The notes: a model not told the origin generated them from the letters alone. 64,000 nucleotides of DNA from Verrucomicrobiota bacterium (GCA_019510185.1 JAEKKV010000018.1:1-64000); one strand, 5' to 3'; shown: positions 41,839 through 51,813, counted from the first letter of the stretch. Numbers and translations are program-made.

Positions 41839-44043
41839 TCAGGCGGTGGGCGCTTCGGCGGGAGCGGTCTCGGCCTGCTGCTTTTGGGCTTCGAGCTCCT
41901 TCAGGGCGGCCTTGCGGGAGAGGCGCACCTTGCCCGACTTTTCGTCGATGCCGATGCATTTAACGGTGATGGATTCGCCCATCTTGACGACGTCCTCGGT
42001 GCGACGCACGCGGAAGTCGGCCAGCTCGGAGATGTGCACGAGGCCTTCCTTGCCGGGCAGGCACTCGACGAACGCGCCGAACTCCTTGATGCCGGTGACG
42101 CGGCCGGTGTAGATCTTGCCGTTCTCGATCTGGGCGCCGCCGCCACCACCGCCGCCCGCGCCGCCGCAGAGGGAGTCGATTTCCTGGATGGCGCGGTTCA
42201 TCGCCTCGCCGTTGTTGGAATAGATGAAAACCTTGCCGGAATCGTCGTCGGAAATGTCGATCTGCGCGCCCGTCGTCTCGACGATGCGGCGGATGGTCTT
42301 GCCGCCGGGCCCGATGAGCAGGCCGATCTTTTCGGGATCGATCTGGATCGTCTGGATACGGGGGGCGTACTGGCTGAGATCCTTGCGCGGGGCGGGCAGC
42401 GCACCGAGCATGTTCTTGAGGATCTCGACGCGGGCCTCGCGGGCCTGGTGGATGGCGGTCTTGGCGATCTCGAAGGGAAGACCGTTGATCTTCAGATCGA
42501 GCTGGAAGCCGGTGATGCCCTTGGTGGTGCCGGCGAGCTTGAAGTCCATGTCACCGAAATGATCTTCCTCACCGATGATGTCGGTGATGGTGGTCCACTT
42601 GGCGATGGAGCCGTCGGCGGCGGTCTCGGTCATGAGGCCGCAGGAGATGCCGGCGACAGGGGCGATGATGGGCACGCCGGCGTCCATGAGGGACAGACAG
42701 CCGCCGCAAATCGAGGCCATCGAGGTCGAGCCGTTGGAGGCCATGATCTCGGAGACGACGCGGATGGAATAGGGGAACACATCCTCGGGCGGAAGCACGG
42801 GAACGAGGGAGCGCTCGGCGAGGGCGCCGTGGCCGATCTCACGACGGCCGGGGCTGCCGAAGCGGCCGGTCTCGCCGACGGAGAAAGGCGGGAAGTTGTA
42901 GTGAAGAATGAATGACTTCGACTTCACGCCGCCGGTGAGGGCGTCGAGATCCTGGGCGTCCTTGGTGGGCCCGAGGGTCGTGATGACGAGGCCTTGGGTG
43001 TCACCGCGCTGGAAGAGCGCGGAGCCGTGGACGCGGGGGAGCAGGCCGACTTCGGAGGTGATCTTGCGAAGGGACTTGGCATCGCGGCCGTCGGCGCGAA
43101 CGCCGCGGGCGAGGACGGTCTGGCGGTAGGCCTTGTACTGGAGGTCTTCGAAGACGACGTTCAGGTCGACGTCGGTGAACTTGCCATCGCCGAGCTCGGC
43201 GAGGAGGGCCTTCTTGGCTTCTTCCTTGAGGGCTTTGACGTTGGCGGAGCGGACGGCTTTCTCGTGGCCGAAGATAGCGGTGGAGATGCGATCGGCGGGG
43301 ACGACGCGCTCGATGATGGCGCGGGCCTCGGGGGTGGCGCCGACGAGGGCGAAGGTGGCCTTGGGCTTGCCGGCGAGGGCGACGAGCTCGCGGATGCCGC
43401 GGATGATCGGCTGGATCGCGTTGTGCGCGAAGGCGAGGGCTTCGATGAAACGGTCTTCCGGGATCTGGTCCGCGGAGCCTTCGATCATGAGCATGTCCTT
43501 TTCGTTGCCCACGTAGATGAGGTCGAGGGACGACTGGAACATCTGCTCGATGGTCGGGTTGGCGACGAACTGGCCGTCGATCTGGGCGACGCGGACGGCG
43601 GCGATGGGCCCGTTCCAGGGAATGTCGGAGATGGCAAGGGCGGCGCTGGCGCCGTTCACCATGGGGATGTCGGCTTCGTTGATCTGGTCGGCGGAGAGGA
43701 GCTGGCCGACGATCTGGACTTCATTGAGGAAACCCTCGGGGAAGAGCGGACGGCAGGGGCGGTCGCAGAGGCGGGAGGTGAGGATTTCCTTTTCGGAGGG
43801 ACGGCCTTCGCGCTTGAAGTAACCGCCGGGGAAGCGGCCGGCGGCGGCGTATTTCTCGCGGTAATCGACAGTGAGGGGGAAGAAGTCCTGGCCGGGCTTC
43901 ATGTTCTGCGCGACGGTGGCGGCGACGAAGACGTTGGTCTCGCCGACGGCGACATTGACCGCGCCATTGGCGAGGGCGGCGATGGAGCCGGTGGAGAACG
44001 TGATCCCGAGTTCGGGGACCGTGACGGTGTATTTCTGATTCAT
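41839..44043 (-). CDS. pnp: Polyribonucleotide nucleotidyltransferase (PNPase)
   Basis: The 734-residue protein has two RNase PH-like domains (about 10-140 and 320-545) around an alpha-helical domain, a KH domain ([20 protein letters not shown]) and an S1 domain ([28 protein letters not shown]). Catalytic-core motifs [19 protein letters not shown] and [11 protein letters not shown] are present. PNPase degrades RNA 3' to 5' with phosphate. A glycine run (GGAGGGGGGGA) links KH and S1. The start is [13 protein letters not shown] at ATG 44043. It follows rpsO as in many bacteria and has its own strong terminator. Confidence 0.98.
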   Translation of the reverse strand: MNQKYTVTVPELGITFSTGSIAALANGAVNVAVGETNVFVAATVAQNMKPGQDFFPLTVDYREKYAAAGRFPGGYFKREGRPSEKEILTSRLCDRPCRPLFPEGFLNEVQIVGQLLSADQINEADIPMVNGASAALAISDIPWNGPIAAVRVAQIDGQFVANPTIEQMFQSSLDLIYVGNEKDMLMIEGSADQIPEDRFIEALAFAHNAIQPIIRGIRELVALAGKPKATFALVGATPEARAIIERVVPADRISTAIFGHEKAVRSANVKALKEEAKKALLAELGDGKFTDVDLNVVFEDLQYKAYRQTVLARGVRADGRDAKSLRKITSEVGLLPRVHGSALFQRGDTQGLVITTLGPTKDAQDLDALTGGVKSKSFILHYNFPPFSVGETGRFGSPGRREIGHGALAERSLVPVLPPEDVFPYSIRVVSEIMASNGSTSMASICGGCLSLMDAGVPIIAPVAGISCGLMTETAADGSIAKWTTITDIIGEEDHFGDMDFKLAGTTKGITGFQLDLKINGLPFEIAKTAIHQAREARVEILKNMLGALPAPRKDLSQYAPRIQTIQIDPEKIGLLIGPGGKTIRRIVETTGAQIDISDDDSGKVFIYSNNGEAMNRAIQEIDSLCGGAGGGGGGGAQIENGKIYTGRVTGIKEFGAFVECLPGKEGLVHISELADFRVRRTEDVVKMGESITVKCIGIDEKSGKVRLSRKAALKELEAQKQQAETAPAEAPTA

Positions 44044-44193
44044 GATTTTCGGATACGATTGCGTGGCTCGGATAGAGGAGCGCGGCCTGCGACACGCGGC
44101 AGGAAGGCTCGGGGTGGGGAAAGTGGCACCCGGCGGGAAGCCGGAGGGATCGGAACGATCATGGGCGGAATGCCCCTGCCACTTGCTGGATTG

Positions 44194-44232
44194 AACGGGT
44201 GACCCGTTTCGCAAATCCTCGTCTTGGACGAG
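44194..44232 (-). promoter_or_regulatory. Hairpins in the rpsO-pnp intergenic region
   Basis: In the 313-bp gap between rpsO and pnp, AACGGG/CCCGTT (44194-44208) and CTCGTC/GACGAG (44218-44232) form two small stems in the pnp leader. PNPase is autoregulated through a processed leader hairpin in enterobacteria; whether these stems act the same way is untested. The rest of the gap (44044-44193) is GC-rich with no open gene that I support. Confidence 0.35.
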
Positions 44233-44305
44233 AGATTCCCGTTTGGCTTCGCGGTTGGTTTAACCTGAAGGCAAACGGAAATGTCCCAGTCCTGCGTCGA
44301 GTGTC

Positions 44306-44344
44306 GGTAAAGACAACGGGCGACCCCCGGATGGGGTCGCCCGT
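44306..44344 (-). terminator. Terminator-like hairpin after rpsO
   Basis: A 12-bp perfect stem, ACGGGCGACCCC (44316-44327) with GGGGTCGCCCGT (44333-44344), is followed on the minus strand by TGTCTTTAC, a weak U-tract. It starts 12 bp beyond the rpsO stop and probably attenuates transcription into pnp. Confidence 0.7.
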
Positions 44345-44356
44345 GTTGCAAAGAGG

Positions 44357-44620
44357 TTACTTGCGGAGGCTCAGTTTCTGCAGAAGTTCATTGTACTTCG
44401 GCAGGTTGTGGCGCTTCAGATAGTCGAGCAGCTTGCGGCGGCGGGAGGCCATCTGAAGGAGACCACGGCGGCTGTGGAAGTCCTTGCGGTGCGTGCGCAG
44501 ATGCTCGGTCAAGTGATTGATGCGAGCGGTCAGCAGCGCGACCTGGACTTCGGAGGAGCCGGTGTCCTTGTCGTGAAGTTTGTATTCTGAGATGATTTCG
44601 GGTTTGGCGATCGTAGACAT
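44357..44620 (-). CDS. rpsO: 30S ribosomal protein S15
   Basis: The 87-residue protein with S15 hallmarks: [47 protein letters not shown] and the C-terminal [12 protein letters not shown]. It binds 16S rRNA at the platform and starts central-domain assembly. Length is standard (87-89). It is followed by pnp, the widespread rpsO-pnp order. No Shine-Dalgarno is evident before the ATG; the leader carries two hairpins. Confidence 0.98.
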   Translation of the reverse strand: MSTIAKPEIISEYKLHDKDTGSSEVQVALLTARINHLTEHLRTHRKDFHSRRGLLQMASRRRKLLDYLKRHNLPKYNELLQKLSLRK

Positions 44621-44648
44621 GGTTTAAGTGATAAGTTGCACGACTGTA

Positions 44649-44699
44649 GGGGACCTTTGCAGGCCCCGTGCCATCCGCTCGCACCGTGGAAAACCACGG
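44649..44699 (-). promoter_or_regulatory. Structured rpsO leader (two hairpins)
   Basis: Read on the minus strand, CCGTGG-TTTT-CCACGG (44699-44684) is followed by a 7-bp stem GGGGCCT/AGGTCCCC with one bulged base and a GCAA tetraloop (44667-44649), 28 nt before the rpsO ATG. S15 represses its own mRNA through leader structures in several bacteria, so an autoregulatory role is plausible here. Confidence 0.4.
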
Positions 44700-44856
44700 C
44701 GTTTGCCGATGTCACCGTTCCAATCCGGCGGGATGCCAGACCAGTCATGGTGGAACCCCGTAACCGACGGAGTTTCACTAACGCAAGGAGCCACGTTCCA
44801 GAATCGCGAGGCGGCGCGCAAGCGAATTTTTCAAATTGTCGCCAGCCGGTGGCGGC

Positions 44857-45243
44857 TCAGCCGGCACGCACGTGGATCTCTTTGACGTGGGCGCAACCGG
44901 GCAGCTGGCGAATGCGTTCGACGATGGTGCGGCGGTGAAGAAACAGCTCGTTGCGCACGACCGCGTGGCCGGCGAGGACGGCCAGCCGGCCGCGGGCATC
45001 GATCTGCGCGGCGTGCGAATAATGGGCGTTGGCCGGCCCGACGAGTTCGGCCCAGTGGTCGCGAATGGTCTGCTCGGGTGAGGCGCGGCCGACCTGGTAT
45101 TTGACCATCAATTCCTCGACCAGGCCGCCGAGCGCCTTGGTCGGGCGCTTTTTCATGCGCGCAGGCGTGTCGTCCGGCAGGCGGCGAAGGGCGGCGATGA
45201 GTTTTTCCGCCTGAAACGAAAAAGGTGCGGGATCCGTCGCCAT
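44857..45243 (-). CDS. DUF721/DciA-like protein
   Basis: The 128-residue protein carries the DUF721 core: LGGLVEELMVKYQVGRASPEQTIRDHW, AELVGPANAHYSHAAQI, GRLAVLAGHAVVRNELFLHRRTIVERI and a C-terminal strand. DciA proteins of this family help load the replicative helicase DnaB where DnaC/DnaI are lacking. The usual DciA N-terminal KH-like part matches residues 35-125 here. It ends the minus-strand series that begins with pyrF, 17 bp after the ABC exporter gene. Confidence 0.78.
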   Translation of the reverse strand: MATDPAPFSFQAEKLIAALRRLPDDTPARMKKRPTKALGGLVEELMVKYQVGRASPEQTIRDHWAELVGPANAHYSHAAQIDARGRLAVLAGHAVVRNELFLHRRTIVERIRQLPGCAHVKEIHVRAG

Positions 45244-45260
45244 GGCCGGAAGGGAAGCGT

Positions 45261-47006
45261 TCAGGTCACCGCGGGACCCTGCCGGTCGTAGAGCGCTTTG
45301 TAGAGCGGGTTGCGGTCGTAGAGGGCGCCGTGGGTGCCGGAGTCGATGATCTCGCCGCGATCGAAGACAAGAATCAGGGAGGCGTCGCGAATCGTGCTGA
45401 AGCGATGGGCGATGATGAGCACGGTTTTGCCAACGACCAGTTTCTTGAGGGCGAGCTGGATGGCGGCCTCGCTTTCGCCGTCGAGGGCGCTGGTGGCCTC
45501 GTCGAGGATAAGGACGGGGGCGTTGCGCAGGAAGGCCCGGGCGAGGGCGATGCGCTGGCGCTGGCCGCCGGAGAGGGAGGCGCCGCGTTCGCCGACGATG
45601 GTGTCGTAGCCGTTGGTTTGGGTAAGGATGAAATCGTGGGCAAACGCGTCGCGGGCGGCCTGCTCCACTTCGGCCTTAGTCGCTTCGGGGCGGCTAAGCA
45701 GGATGTTTTTGTAGATGGTGTCGTTAAAAAGGACCGGGTCCTGTGAAACGAGGGCAATGTTCCTACGAAGATCGGCCAACTTCAGATCACGAATGTCTAA
45801 ATTATCTATGCTGATACGGCCCGAGGTCGGATCGTAAAAACGTGAGACCAGATGGGCGAAGGTGCTTTTGCCGGCACCGCTGTGGCCGACAAGGGCGCAG
45901 GTTGTACCCTGCGGAATCGTGATATTTATACTGCGCAACACAGGATCATCGCTCTTGTAAGCGAATCCAACATTCTCGAAAGATATCTTACCTCCGAGCC
46001 GATCCACCTGGACCGGTTTCTCTGGGTCTTGAATGGTCAGAGGTGCGTGGAGAATTTCTTCGATGCGGGCCAGCGAGGCGCTGCCTTTAGCGAATTGCCC
46101 TTGGAGGGCGCTTAGTTTTTTGACGGGATCGTAGCAGGCGAAAATGGCTGCCAAGATCGACGTGAAAACCGCCATCGAGATGCCCGAATAATAGGCGTAG
46201 ACAATGGAAAAGGCTATGCCGACCGATGCGATCACCTCGATGAGCGGTGAAAGCGCCAGGGAGTATTTTATGACCTTGAGTTGGACGCGAAAAAGCAGAC
46301 GGATCGTGGTCTGGAAAAGATTGACCTCGCTAGGCTCCAGGCTGAATGCGCGCACTTCCTTGGCGGCCATCAGGTTTTGATTGGCGATGTCGGAAATATC
46401 GCCCAAAAGCCGCTGGTTTTCATAGGCGCGCCGTTTGAGTTTTTTCCCAATGAAGCGGACTGGAAAGACACAGAAAGGCACTGCGGCCAGTGATGAAAGG
46501 AATCCAATGACGCCGTGATTTTCGGCAGCTTTGACGTAAAGGTAACTGGTGGCGCCTATCAAGGTGAGCGGCTGGATGACCAGATCGCTGGCGCAATTGG
46601 TGATCGTTTGCTGGACGATCTGGGTGTCGGAAGTAAGCCGCGACAAGAGGTCGCCTGTGCGGTTTTTCCCTAAAAAACTCAGCGGCAGATATTGCAACTT
46701 GCGGTAAAGTTCGACTCGAAGCGCTTCAAGCACCCCGATGCCGCAATGGTTCATAAGATAGTTGTTTAAAAATCCGCTGATAGCTCGGATCAAAAAGATC
46801 AGGGGTATGAGCATGGCCACGCCAAGCACATGGAGATAGGGAAGATTACGCGCCCCCTCAGTGAAAATACGCTTAAATACCGTCTCCATGATATACGGTA
46901 AGCCCCGGCCATAAACCAAGCCGCTGACGGCGCCGCAAAGAAGCGCGCATACCAAATAAAGGCGTCGCCCGCGTAGATATCTAAGGTAGGGGAGAAATCG
47001 TTTCAT
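45261..47006 (-). CDS. MsbA-like ABC exporter (fused membrane and ATPase domains)
   Basis: From ATG 47006 the protein has 581 residues: six transmembrane helices (about 20-300), then an ATPase domain with Walker A GHSGAGKSTFAHL, signature LSGGQRQRIALARAF, Walker B VLILDEATSALD and the His switch IIAHRFS. It is a homodimeric type IV exporter of the MsbA/LmrA group; lipid, lipopolysaccharide core or peptide export is possible. The N-terminal half is visibly less GC-rich than neighbours. A TTG at 47045 would add 13 residues. It is 39 bp downstream of oppC. Confidence 0.92.
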   Translation of the reverse strand: MKRFLPYLRYLRGRRLYLVCALLCGAVSGLVYGRGLPYIMETVFKRIFTEGARNLPYLHVLGVAMLIPLIFLIRAISGFLNNYLMNHCGIGVLEALRVELYRKLQYLPLSFLGKNRTGDLLSRLTSDTQIVQQTITNCASDLVIQPLTLIGATSYLYVKAAENHGVIGFLSSLAAVPFCVFPVRFIGKKLKRRAYENQRLLGDISDIANQNLMAAKEVRAFSLEPSEVNLFQTTIRLLFRVQLKVIKYSLALSPLIEVIASVGIAFSIVYAYYSGISMAVFTSILAAIFACYDPVKKLSALQGQFAKGSASLARIEEILHAPLTIQDPEKPVQVDRLGGKISFENVGFAYKSDDPVLRSINITIPQGTTCALVGHSGAGKSTFAHLVSRFYDPTSGRISIDNLDIRDLKLADLRRNIALVSQDPVLFNDTIYKNILLSRPEATKAEVEQAARDAFAHDFILTQTNGYDTIVGERGASLSGGQRQRIALARAFLRNAPVLILDEATSALDGESEAAIQLALKKLVVGKTVLIIAHRFSTIRDASLILVFDRGEIIDSGTHGALYDRNPLYKALYDRQGPAVT

Positions 47007-47045
47007 CGAGCTGCTTATTGGCGATGGGGCCGAATTAAATGACAA

Positions 47046-47951
47046 TCAATCTTTGGACGAGCGGACATCGAGCGCGTCGCGCAGGCCGTCGCCGAGGAAA
47101 TTAAGCGAGAACAGGGTCAGCGAGAACAGCGTCGCGGGGAAAATCAGCAGCCAGGGATACTCTTCCATTTTTTCCGCGCCGTCCTTGATGAGCACACCCC
47201 ATGAGCTCATCGGCGGTTGCACGCCCAGGCCCAGGAAACTGAGGAACGCCTCCAACAGCATGACCGCGGGAATGGTCAGCGTGGTGTAAACGATGACCGG
47301 CCCGAGGATGTTGGGGATCATGTGGCGGAAGATGATCCGCCGGCGTCCGAATCCGAGCGAGCGGGCGGCCTCGATGTACTCCATGCGTTTGATGGACATG
47401 ATCTGGCCGCGAACGATGCGCGACATGGTGAGCCATTCGACCGCGCCGATGGCGAAAAAGAGCAGCCAGATGTTCCGTCCGAAAAATACCATCAGCAGGA
47501 TCACGAAGATGGTAAAGGGCAGGGCATAGAGAATATCGACGATGCGCATCATGACGCTGTCGAGCTTGCCGCCGAAGAAGCCGGCGATCGCGCCGTAGGT
47601 CACGCCGATGACGAGAGCGACCACCGTGGCGATGAATCCAACGAGCAGGGAGATGCGTCCGCCGTAGAGCAGGCGGGAGAAGAGATCGCGCCCGAGCGTG
47701 TCGGTGCCCAGCCAATGGGCGGCATTGGGAGGAACCGCGCCGAGCCGGAGATCTTGGGATTGATAATCGTTGCCCATGAACCAAGGGCCGGCCACGCAAA
47801 GCGCGGTGAGGACGATCAAGATGACGCCGCCGAAGACGGCGAGGCGGTTCCGGCTCAGGCGATGCCAGGCGTCGCGCCACGGCGAGGTGCCTGGCTCAAG
47901 AGTTGGCGGAAGGCCGGCGGACGGAAGTTTTTCGGGCGAGGGAGAGAGCAT
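47046..47951 (-). CDS. oppC: Peptide ABC transporter permease OppC/DppC-like
   Basis: The 301-residue inner-membrane protein has an N-terminal OppC extension (SPWRDAWHRLSRNRLAVFGGVILIVL), the HWLGTDTLGRDLFSRLLYGGRISL motif and five further helices. The ATPase-contact loop is EYIEAARSLGFGRRRIIFRHMIPNILGPVIV. It pairs with OppB to form the channel for oligopeptides or dipeptides. No oppD/oppF ATPase genes follow; an ABC exporter gene does. Confidence 0.94.
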   Translation of the reverse strand: MLSPSPEKLPSAGLPPTLEPGTSPWRDAWHRLSRNRLAVFGGVILIVLTALCVAGPWFMGNDYQSQDLRLGAVPPNAAHWLGTDTLGRDLFSRLLYGGRISLLVGFIATVVALVIGVTYGAIAGFFGGKLDSVMMRIVDILYALPFTIFVILLMVFFGRNIWLLFFAIGAVEWLTMSRIVRGQIMSIKRMEYIEAARSLGFGRRRIIFRHMIPNILGPVIVYTTLTIPAVMLLEAFLSFLGLGVQPPMSSWGVLIKDGAEKMEEYPWLLIFPATLFSLTLFSLNFLGDGLRDALDVRSSKD

Positions 47952-47975
47952 CGGAATTTCAGAAAAGCCGGCGGG

Positions 47976-48896
47976 TCACTCGAATTTAAGCTTCGGATTG
48001 AGCCAGACCTGCACCACGTCGACGACGAGGTTGAGCCCGACGATGAGGACCGCGTAGAGGATGACCGTGCCGAGCACCAGGGTGTAGTCGCGGTTGAAGG
48101 CGCTGTTGACGAACTCGCGACCGAGCCCGGGGATTTGAAAAATCGTTTCGATCACGAACGAGCCCGTCAGGATGCCGGCGGTGGCCGGTCCGAGAAAGGA
48201 GACGACGGGGAGCAGGCCGCCGCGGAGGGCGTGGCGGAAGATCACCCGGAGTTCCGAGGCGCCCTTGGCGCGGGCCGTGCGGATGTAGTCTTGATTGAGC
48301 ACTTCCAGCATGCCGCCGCGGGTGAGACGGGCGACGTAGGCGGCGTAAACCACCCCCAAGGTCAGGGAGGGCAAAACGCGATCCGTCCAGCCATACCAGC
48401 CGGAGGCGCTGAACCAGCCGAGGTGGATGGCGAACACCAGCACGAGCAGCGGTCCGAGCACGAAGGTCGGCACGCAGATGCCCGTCATGGCGAAGGCGGA
48501 GGCGGCGTAGTCCAGAAAGGTATTGCGCTTCACGGCCGCGAGAATCCCGGCGGCGAGTCCCAGAACCAGCGCCACGGTGAGAGAGAGCAGGCCGAGTTCG
48601 ACCGAGGCGGGCAGCTTGTCGGCGATGATTTCGTTGACGGTCCGGCTGGCGTACTTGGTCGAGCGGCCGAGGTCGCCATGAAGCACGACGCGATCGAGGT
48701 AGTTCAGGTATTGCTGATGCAGCGGCAGGTTCAGGCCGTAGTAAGCCTCGAGGTTGTGCCGGATTTCCGGAGTGGTGGCTTTCTCGCCGTCAAAGGGGCC
48801 GCCCGGCACGAACCGGACCATGAAGAACGTGGCCGTGACGATGATGAAGAGAACCGGGATCGTCTCCAGCAGACGTCGGGCGATGAAGCGAAACAT
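47976..48896 (-). CDS. oppB: Peptide ABC transporter permease OppB/DppB-like
   Basis: The 306-residue protein begins MFRFIARRLLETIPVLFIIV and contains FFMVRFVPGGPFDGEKA and LDRVVLHGDLGRSTKYASRTVNEII. The ATPase-contact loop is DYIRTARAKGASELRVIFRHALRGGLLPVVSFL, and the C-terminus ends with GLNLVVDVVQVWLNPKLKFE. Six helices are expected. The frame is open far upstream (49280) but only this start matches the family. It lies 24 bp before oppC and 77 bp after oppA. Confidence 0.95.
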   Translation of the reverse strand: MFRFIARRLLETIPVLFIIVTATFFMVRFVPGGPFDGEKATTPEIRHNLEAYYGLNLPLHQQYLNYLDRVVLHGDLGRSTKYASRTVNEIIADKLPASVELGLLSLTVALVLGLAAGILAAVKRNTFLDYAASAFAMTGICVPTFVLGPLLVLVFAIHLGWFSASGWYGWTDRVLPSLTLGVVYAAYVARLTRGGMLEVLNQDYIRTARAKGASELRVIFRHALRGGLLPVVSFLGPATAGILTGSFVIETIFQIPGLGREFVNSAFNRDYTLVLGTVILYAVLIVGLNLVVDVVQVWLNPKLKFE

Positions 48897-48973
48897 GGTG
48901 AAGGAAGTGCCTCCCGAATGCCGCAGGCCCGCGGGAAAGCCAAATGTTTTTCCCGGTCCGAGACCTGCGGACG

Positions 48974-50590
48974 TCAGGGCGCTTCCAGCCAGACGTGCTT
49001 GTAGGGGTGGTGGTCGAGCAGGGTCGGGTACCAACCTTTGACGGACGGCCGGATCAGGAAAACGTGGGTATAATAGTAGAGAGGAATGAAAGGAGCTTCG
49101 TCCACCAGCAGCGCCTCGGCTTTTTGGAAAAGCTGCCGGCGCGCGTCCGGATCTTCGGTGCGTGCGGCCTGATAGAGCAGCTGGTCGTAGGCGGGGTTGC
49201 TCCAGCCGGTGTAATTGTTGCCGCTGTCGCCCGCCCAGACGGAAAGGAACGAAGCAGGATCCGCGTAATCCCCGATCCAAGAGGAACGCATCAGTTGAAA
49301 CTCACCCATGCGGCGGGCGACGAGCGCGCTCTTGCCCTCCATGTTCACCAAGCGCACCTCGAGGCCGAGTTCGCGACGCCACATTTCCTGAAGAGCCTCA
49401 GCGATGAGCCGGTGGTTTTCGGAGGTGTTGAGCAACAGCTCGACGACAGGGGCGCCCTTGCCGCCAGGATAGCCGGCCTCGGCGAGCAGGCGGCGGGCTT
49501 CGGCGAAATCGGTGCCGAGCCGGGCCTCGGGCGTGTAACCGCCGGTGCCCGGAGGCGTGAAGGCGTACGCGGGCAGCTGGCCGCCGCGGAGGACGCGTCC
49601 GACGAGATTGTCGCGATCCACCGCGAGGGCGAGGGCGCGGCGGACCTTGCGTTCGTTGAGGAACGGCCGCGTGACATTGATGCGGTAGAAATAAGTACCG
49701 AGGTACGGATCGATGCGCAGGAGCTGCGGCTGGTCTTTTCGGTAGGCATCGATTTTGGCGATAGGCAGCGCCTCGGTGAGATGGAGCTGGCCGCCGCGGA
49801 AGGCGCGCTCCTCGGCGCCCACGTCCTCGATGGGATAAAAATGAACCGCCTGCAGCCGGACGTTGGCGGCATCCCAGTAGGTGGCGGATTTTTCGGCGAC
49901 AAGCAGCTGACCGGAGCGCCACGACTTGAGGGTGAACGGACCGTTGCCCACGAAGGTTTCAGGTCGCCCCCAGCGGTTGCCGCGCTCGAAGGCGGAACCG
50001 TATTTTTCCAAGGTGGGCAGGTGCACGGGCCACCACACCCAGTGTTGCAGCAGCGAAAGGAAGTACGCGGCGGGATGTTCCAGCGTGATGCGCACGGTGC
50101 GGTCGTCGGGCGCGGAAAAACCGACCTGCGAGAAATCGGCGCTCTGGCCTTTGTGAAAGGCTTCCGCCCCTTGGACGATGTAGAGCAGGCTGGCGTTGTC
50201 GGCGGCGAGCGCGGGCGTAAGCACGCGACGCCAGGAGGCGAGGAAATCGCGCGCAGTCACCGCTTCGCCGTTGGACCAGCGGGCGTTGGCGCGCAGGTGA
50301 AACGTGTAGGTGAGATGGTCGGGCGAAACCTCCCAGCTTTCGGCGACGCCGGGCACGGGAGCGAGAGTCTTGGGATCTTCGGCGACGAGGCCCTCGAACA
50401 GGGCGGAGAGCACGGTGTAATCGCTCGTGCCGGTGGCGAGGGCGGGATCGAGATCGGCCAGGTCGGGGCCCATCCCGCGATGGAGAACCTGTTCGCGATC
50501 GCCGCGAGCGACCGCGGTCTCGCGCGGGCCGCAGCCGGAGAAGGCCGACAGGCAGAGAAGGACGGACAGAAAACCAAGAAGACGGCGCAT
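48974..50590 (-). CDS. oppA: Oligopeptide-binding lipoprotein OppA-like
   Basis: The 538-residue protein has a lipoprotein signal (LSAFSGC, Cys20) and the SBP family 5 fold: DLADLDPALATGTSDYTVLSALFEGLV, PDHLTYTFHLRANARWSNGEAVTARDF, GNGPFTLKSW, RPFLNERKVRRALALAVDRDNLV and SSWIGDYADPASFLSVW. It captures peptides in the periplasm for OppBC. The start is 9 bp after the ispF stop, so it is part of the same transcript as the isoprenoid genes. Confidence 0.95.
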   Translation of the reverse strand: MRRLLGFLSVLLCLSAFSGCGPRETAVARGDREQVLHRGMGPDLADLDPALATGTSDYTVLSALFEGLVAEDPKTLAPVPGVAESWEVSPDHLTYTFHLRANARWSNGEAVTARDFLASWRRVLTPALAADNASLLYIVQGAEAFHKGQSADFSQVGFSAPDDRTVRITLEHPAAYFLSLLQHWVWWPVHLPTLEKYGSAFERGNRWGRPETFVGNGPFTLKSWRSGQLLVAEKSATYWDAANVRLQAVHFYPIEDVGAEERAFRGGQLHLTEALPIAKIDAYRKDQPQLLRIDPYLGTYFYRINVTRPFLNERKVRRALALAVDRDNLVGRVLRGGQLPAYAFTPPGTGGYTPEARLGTDFAEARRLLAEAGYPGGKGAPVVELLLNTSENHRLIAEALQEMWRRELGLEVRLVNMEGKSALVARRMGEFQLMRSSWIGDYADPASFLSVWAGDSGNNYTGWSNPAYDQLLYQAARTEDPDARRQLFQKAEALLVDEAPFIPLYYYTHVFLIRPSVKGWYPTLLDHHPYKHVWLEAP

Positions 50591-50599
50591 GCGCGGAAA

Positions 50600-51079
50600 T
50601 TAAACGTGCTCGATCAGCGCCACCGCGTGGGCGGCGATGGCGAGTCCGCGCCCGATCTCATCGACGCCTTCGTTGGTGGTGGCCTTGAGGCCGATTTGGG
50701 AGACCTCGAGACCGGTGGAACGGGCGAGGGCGACTTTCATGTCGGCGAGCCGCGGATAAATTTTCGGCCGCTCGGCGATGAGCGAGGCGTCGAGATTGAC
50801 GATGCGCCAGCCGCGGGCCGCGAGTTCGGCGACGACGCGCTGGAGCAGCAGCTGCGAATCGATGTTCCGGTAGGCCGGGTCGGTGTTCGGGAAAAAATGG
50901 CCGATGTCCGGCAGGGCGGCGGCACCGAGCAGCGCGTCGCAAAGGGCGTGGGTGAGGCAGTCGGCGTCGGAGTGGCCGTCGAGTCCGAAATCAGCCTCGA
51001 AACGCACTCCGCCGAGCACGAGGGGGCGTCCGCTGATCGTGCGATGGATGTCGTAGCCGTGGCCGATGCGCAGGTTCAT
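50600..51079 (-). CDS. ispF: 2-C-methyl-D-erythritol 2,4-cyclodiphosphate synthase
   Basis: The 159-residue enzyme of the MEP pathway converts CDP-ME 2-phosphate to MEcPP with release of CMP. Metal ligands Asp10 and His12 (GHGYDIHR) and the DGHSDADCLTHALCDALLGAA segment are present, then DIGHFFPNTDPAYRN and GLKATTNEGVDEIGRGLAIAAHAVALI. Length is typical. It follows ispD by 20 bp; ispE is nearby (52616) on the other strand. Confidence 0.97.
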   Translation of the reverse strand: MNLRIGHGYDIHRTISGRPLVLGGVRFEADFGLDGHSDADCLTHALCDALLGAAALPDIGHFFPNTDPAYRNIDSQLLLQRVVAELAARGWRIVNLDASLIAERPKIYPRLADMKVALARSTGLEVSQIGLKATTNEGVDEIGRGLAIAAHAVALIEHV

Positions 51080-51099
51080 GGGATGAGGCGCGCGACTCG

Positions 51100-51780
51100 T
51101 CAGGCCGTTTGCAGGGTGAGCAGGTATTCGAACCAAGGCAGGTCGGCGGGCGTGGTGAGCTTGGGATTCGGATACGTGTTTTCCAGCAAGGCCACGGGGT
51201 GCTTGAGCAGTTCGACGGCGGCGGCGTCGTCGGTGATGCGGAGCTTCTTTTTGGCGACCTTCGCGTAGGCGGCGGTGATCAGCTCGCGGGAGAAGACTTG
51301 CGGCGTTTCCATGGCCCAGAGCTTGTCGCGGTCGAGCGATTTTAGCAGGCCGCTGTTGCGGTGCTCCTTGACCGAGTCGGTGACGCGGTGGGCGAGCACG
51401 ACGGCCCCCTCCTGCAGGACGATCTTGTGAAGCGCGATCAACTGCTCGACGCGCACGAACGGACGGGCGCAGTCGTGGATGAAAACATTGCCGATGTCCG
51501 GCGGGAGCGCGGCGAGCGCGGCGGCGACGGAGTCCTGGCGTTCGCGTCCGCCCGGGACGAACAGCGCGGGGGTGGGCGCGTAGGCGGAGAGTTCGAGCAT
51601 CTGCTTCTGGTCGCGATAGACGATGACGTAGAAGTCGGCGACGCCACTTTCGAAAAAGGCGCCCGCGGAGTGCAGGAACAGGGGGCGGCCGCCGAGCGGG
51701 GCGAGCACCTTGTCGGCGACGGCGCCCTGCATGCGTTGGCCGCTGCCGGCGGCGAGAAGGATGGCGGCGGTGCGTGGCAT
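51100..51780 (-). CDS. ispD: 2-C-methyl-D-erythritol 4-phosphate cytidylyltransferase
   Basis: The 226-residue enzyme joins MEP to CTP to give CDP-ME in the MEP pathway. The nucleotide-binding start AAILLAAGSGQRMQGAVADKV, the VPGGRERQDSVAAALAAL segment, IHDCARPFV, DSVKE, AMETPQVFSRELI and TDDAAAVE are present. The Lys in ADKVLAPLGG is conserved. The gene lies between pyrF (33 bp) and ispF (20 bp). Confidence 0.97.
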   Translation of the reverse strand: MPRTAAILLAAGSGQRMQGAVADKVLAPLGGRPLFLHSAGAFFESGVADFYVIVYRDQKQMLELSAYAPTPALFVPGGRERQDSVAAALAALPPDIGNVFIHDCARPFVRVEQLIALHKIVLQEGAVVLAHRVTDSVKEHRNSGLLKSLDRDKLWAMETPQVFSRELITAAYAKVAKKKLRITDDAAAVELLKHPVALLENTYPNPKLTTPADLPWFEYLLTLQTA

Positions 51781-51813
51781 GGGGGAAATCGGGTTAGGGT
51801 TGGTTGAAACGGA

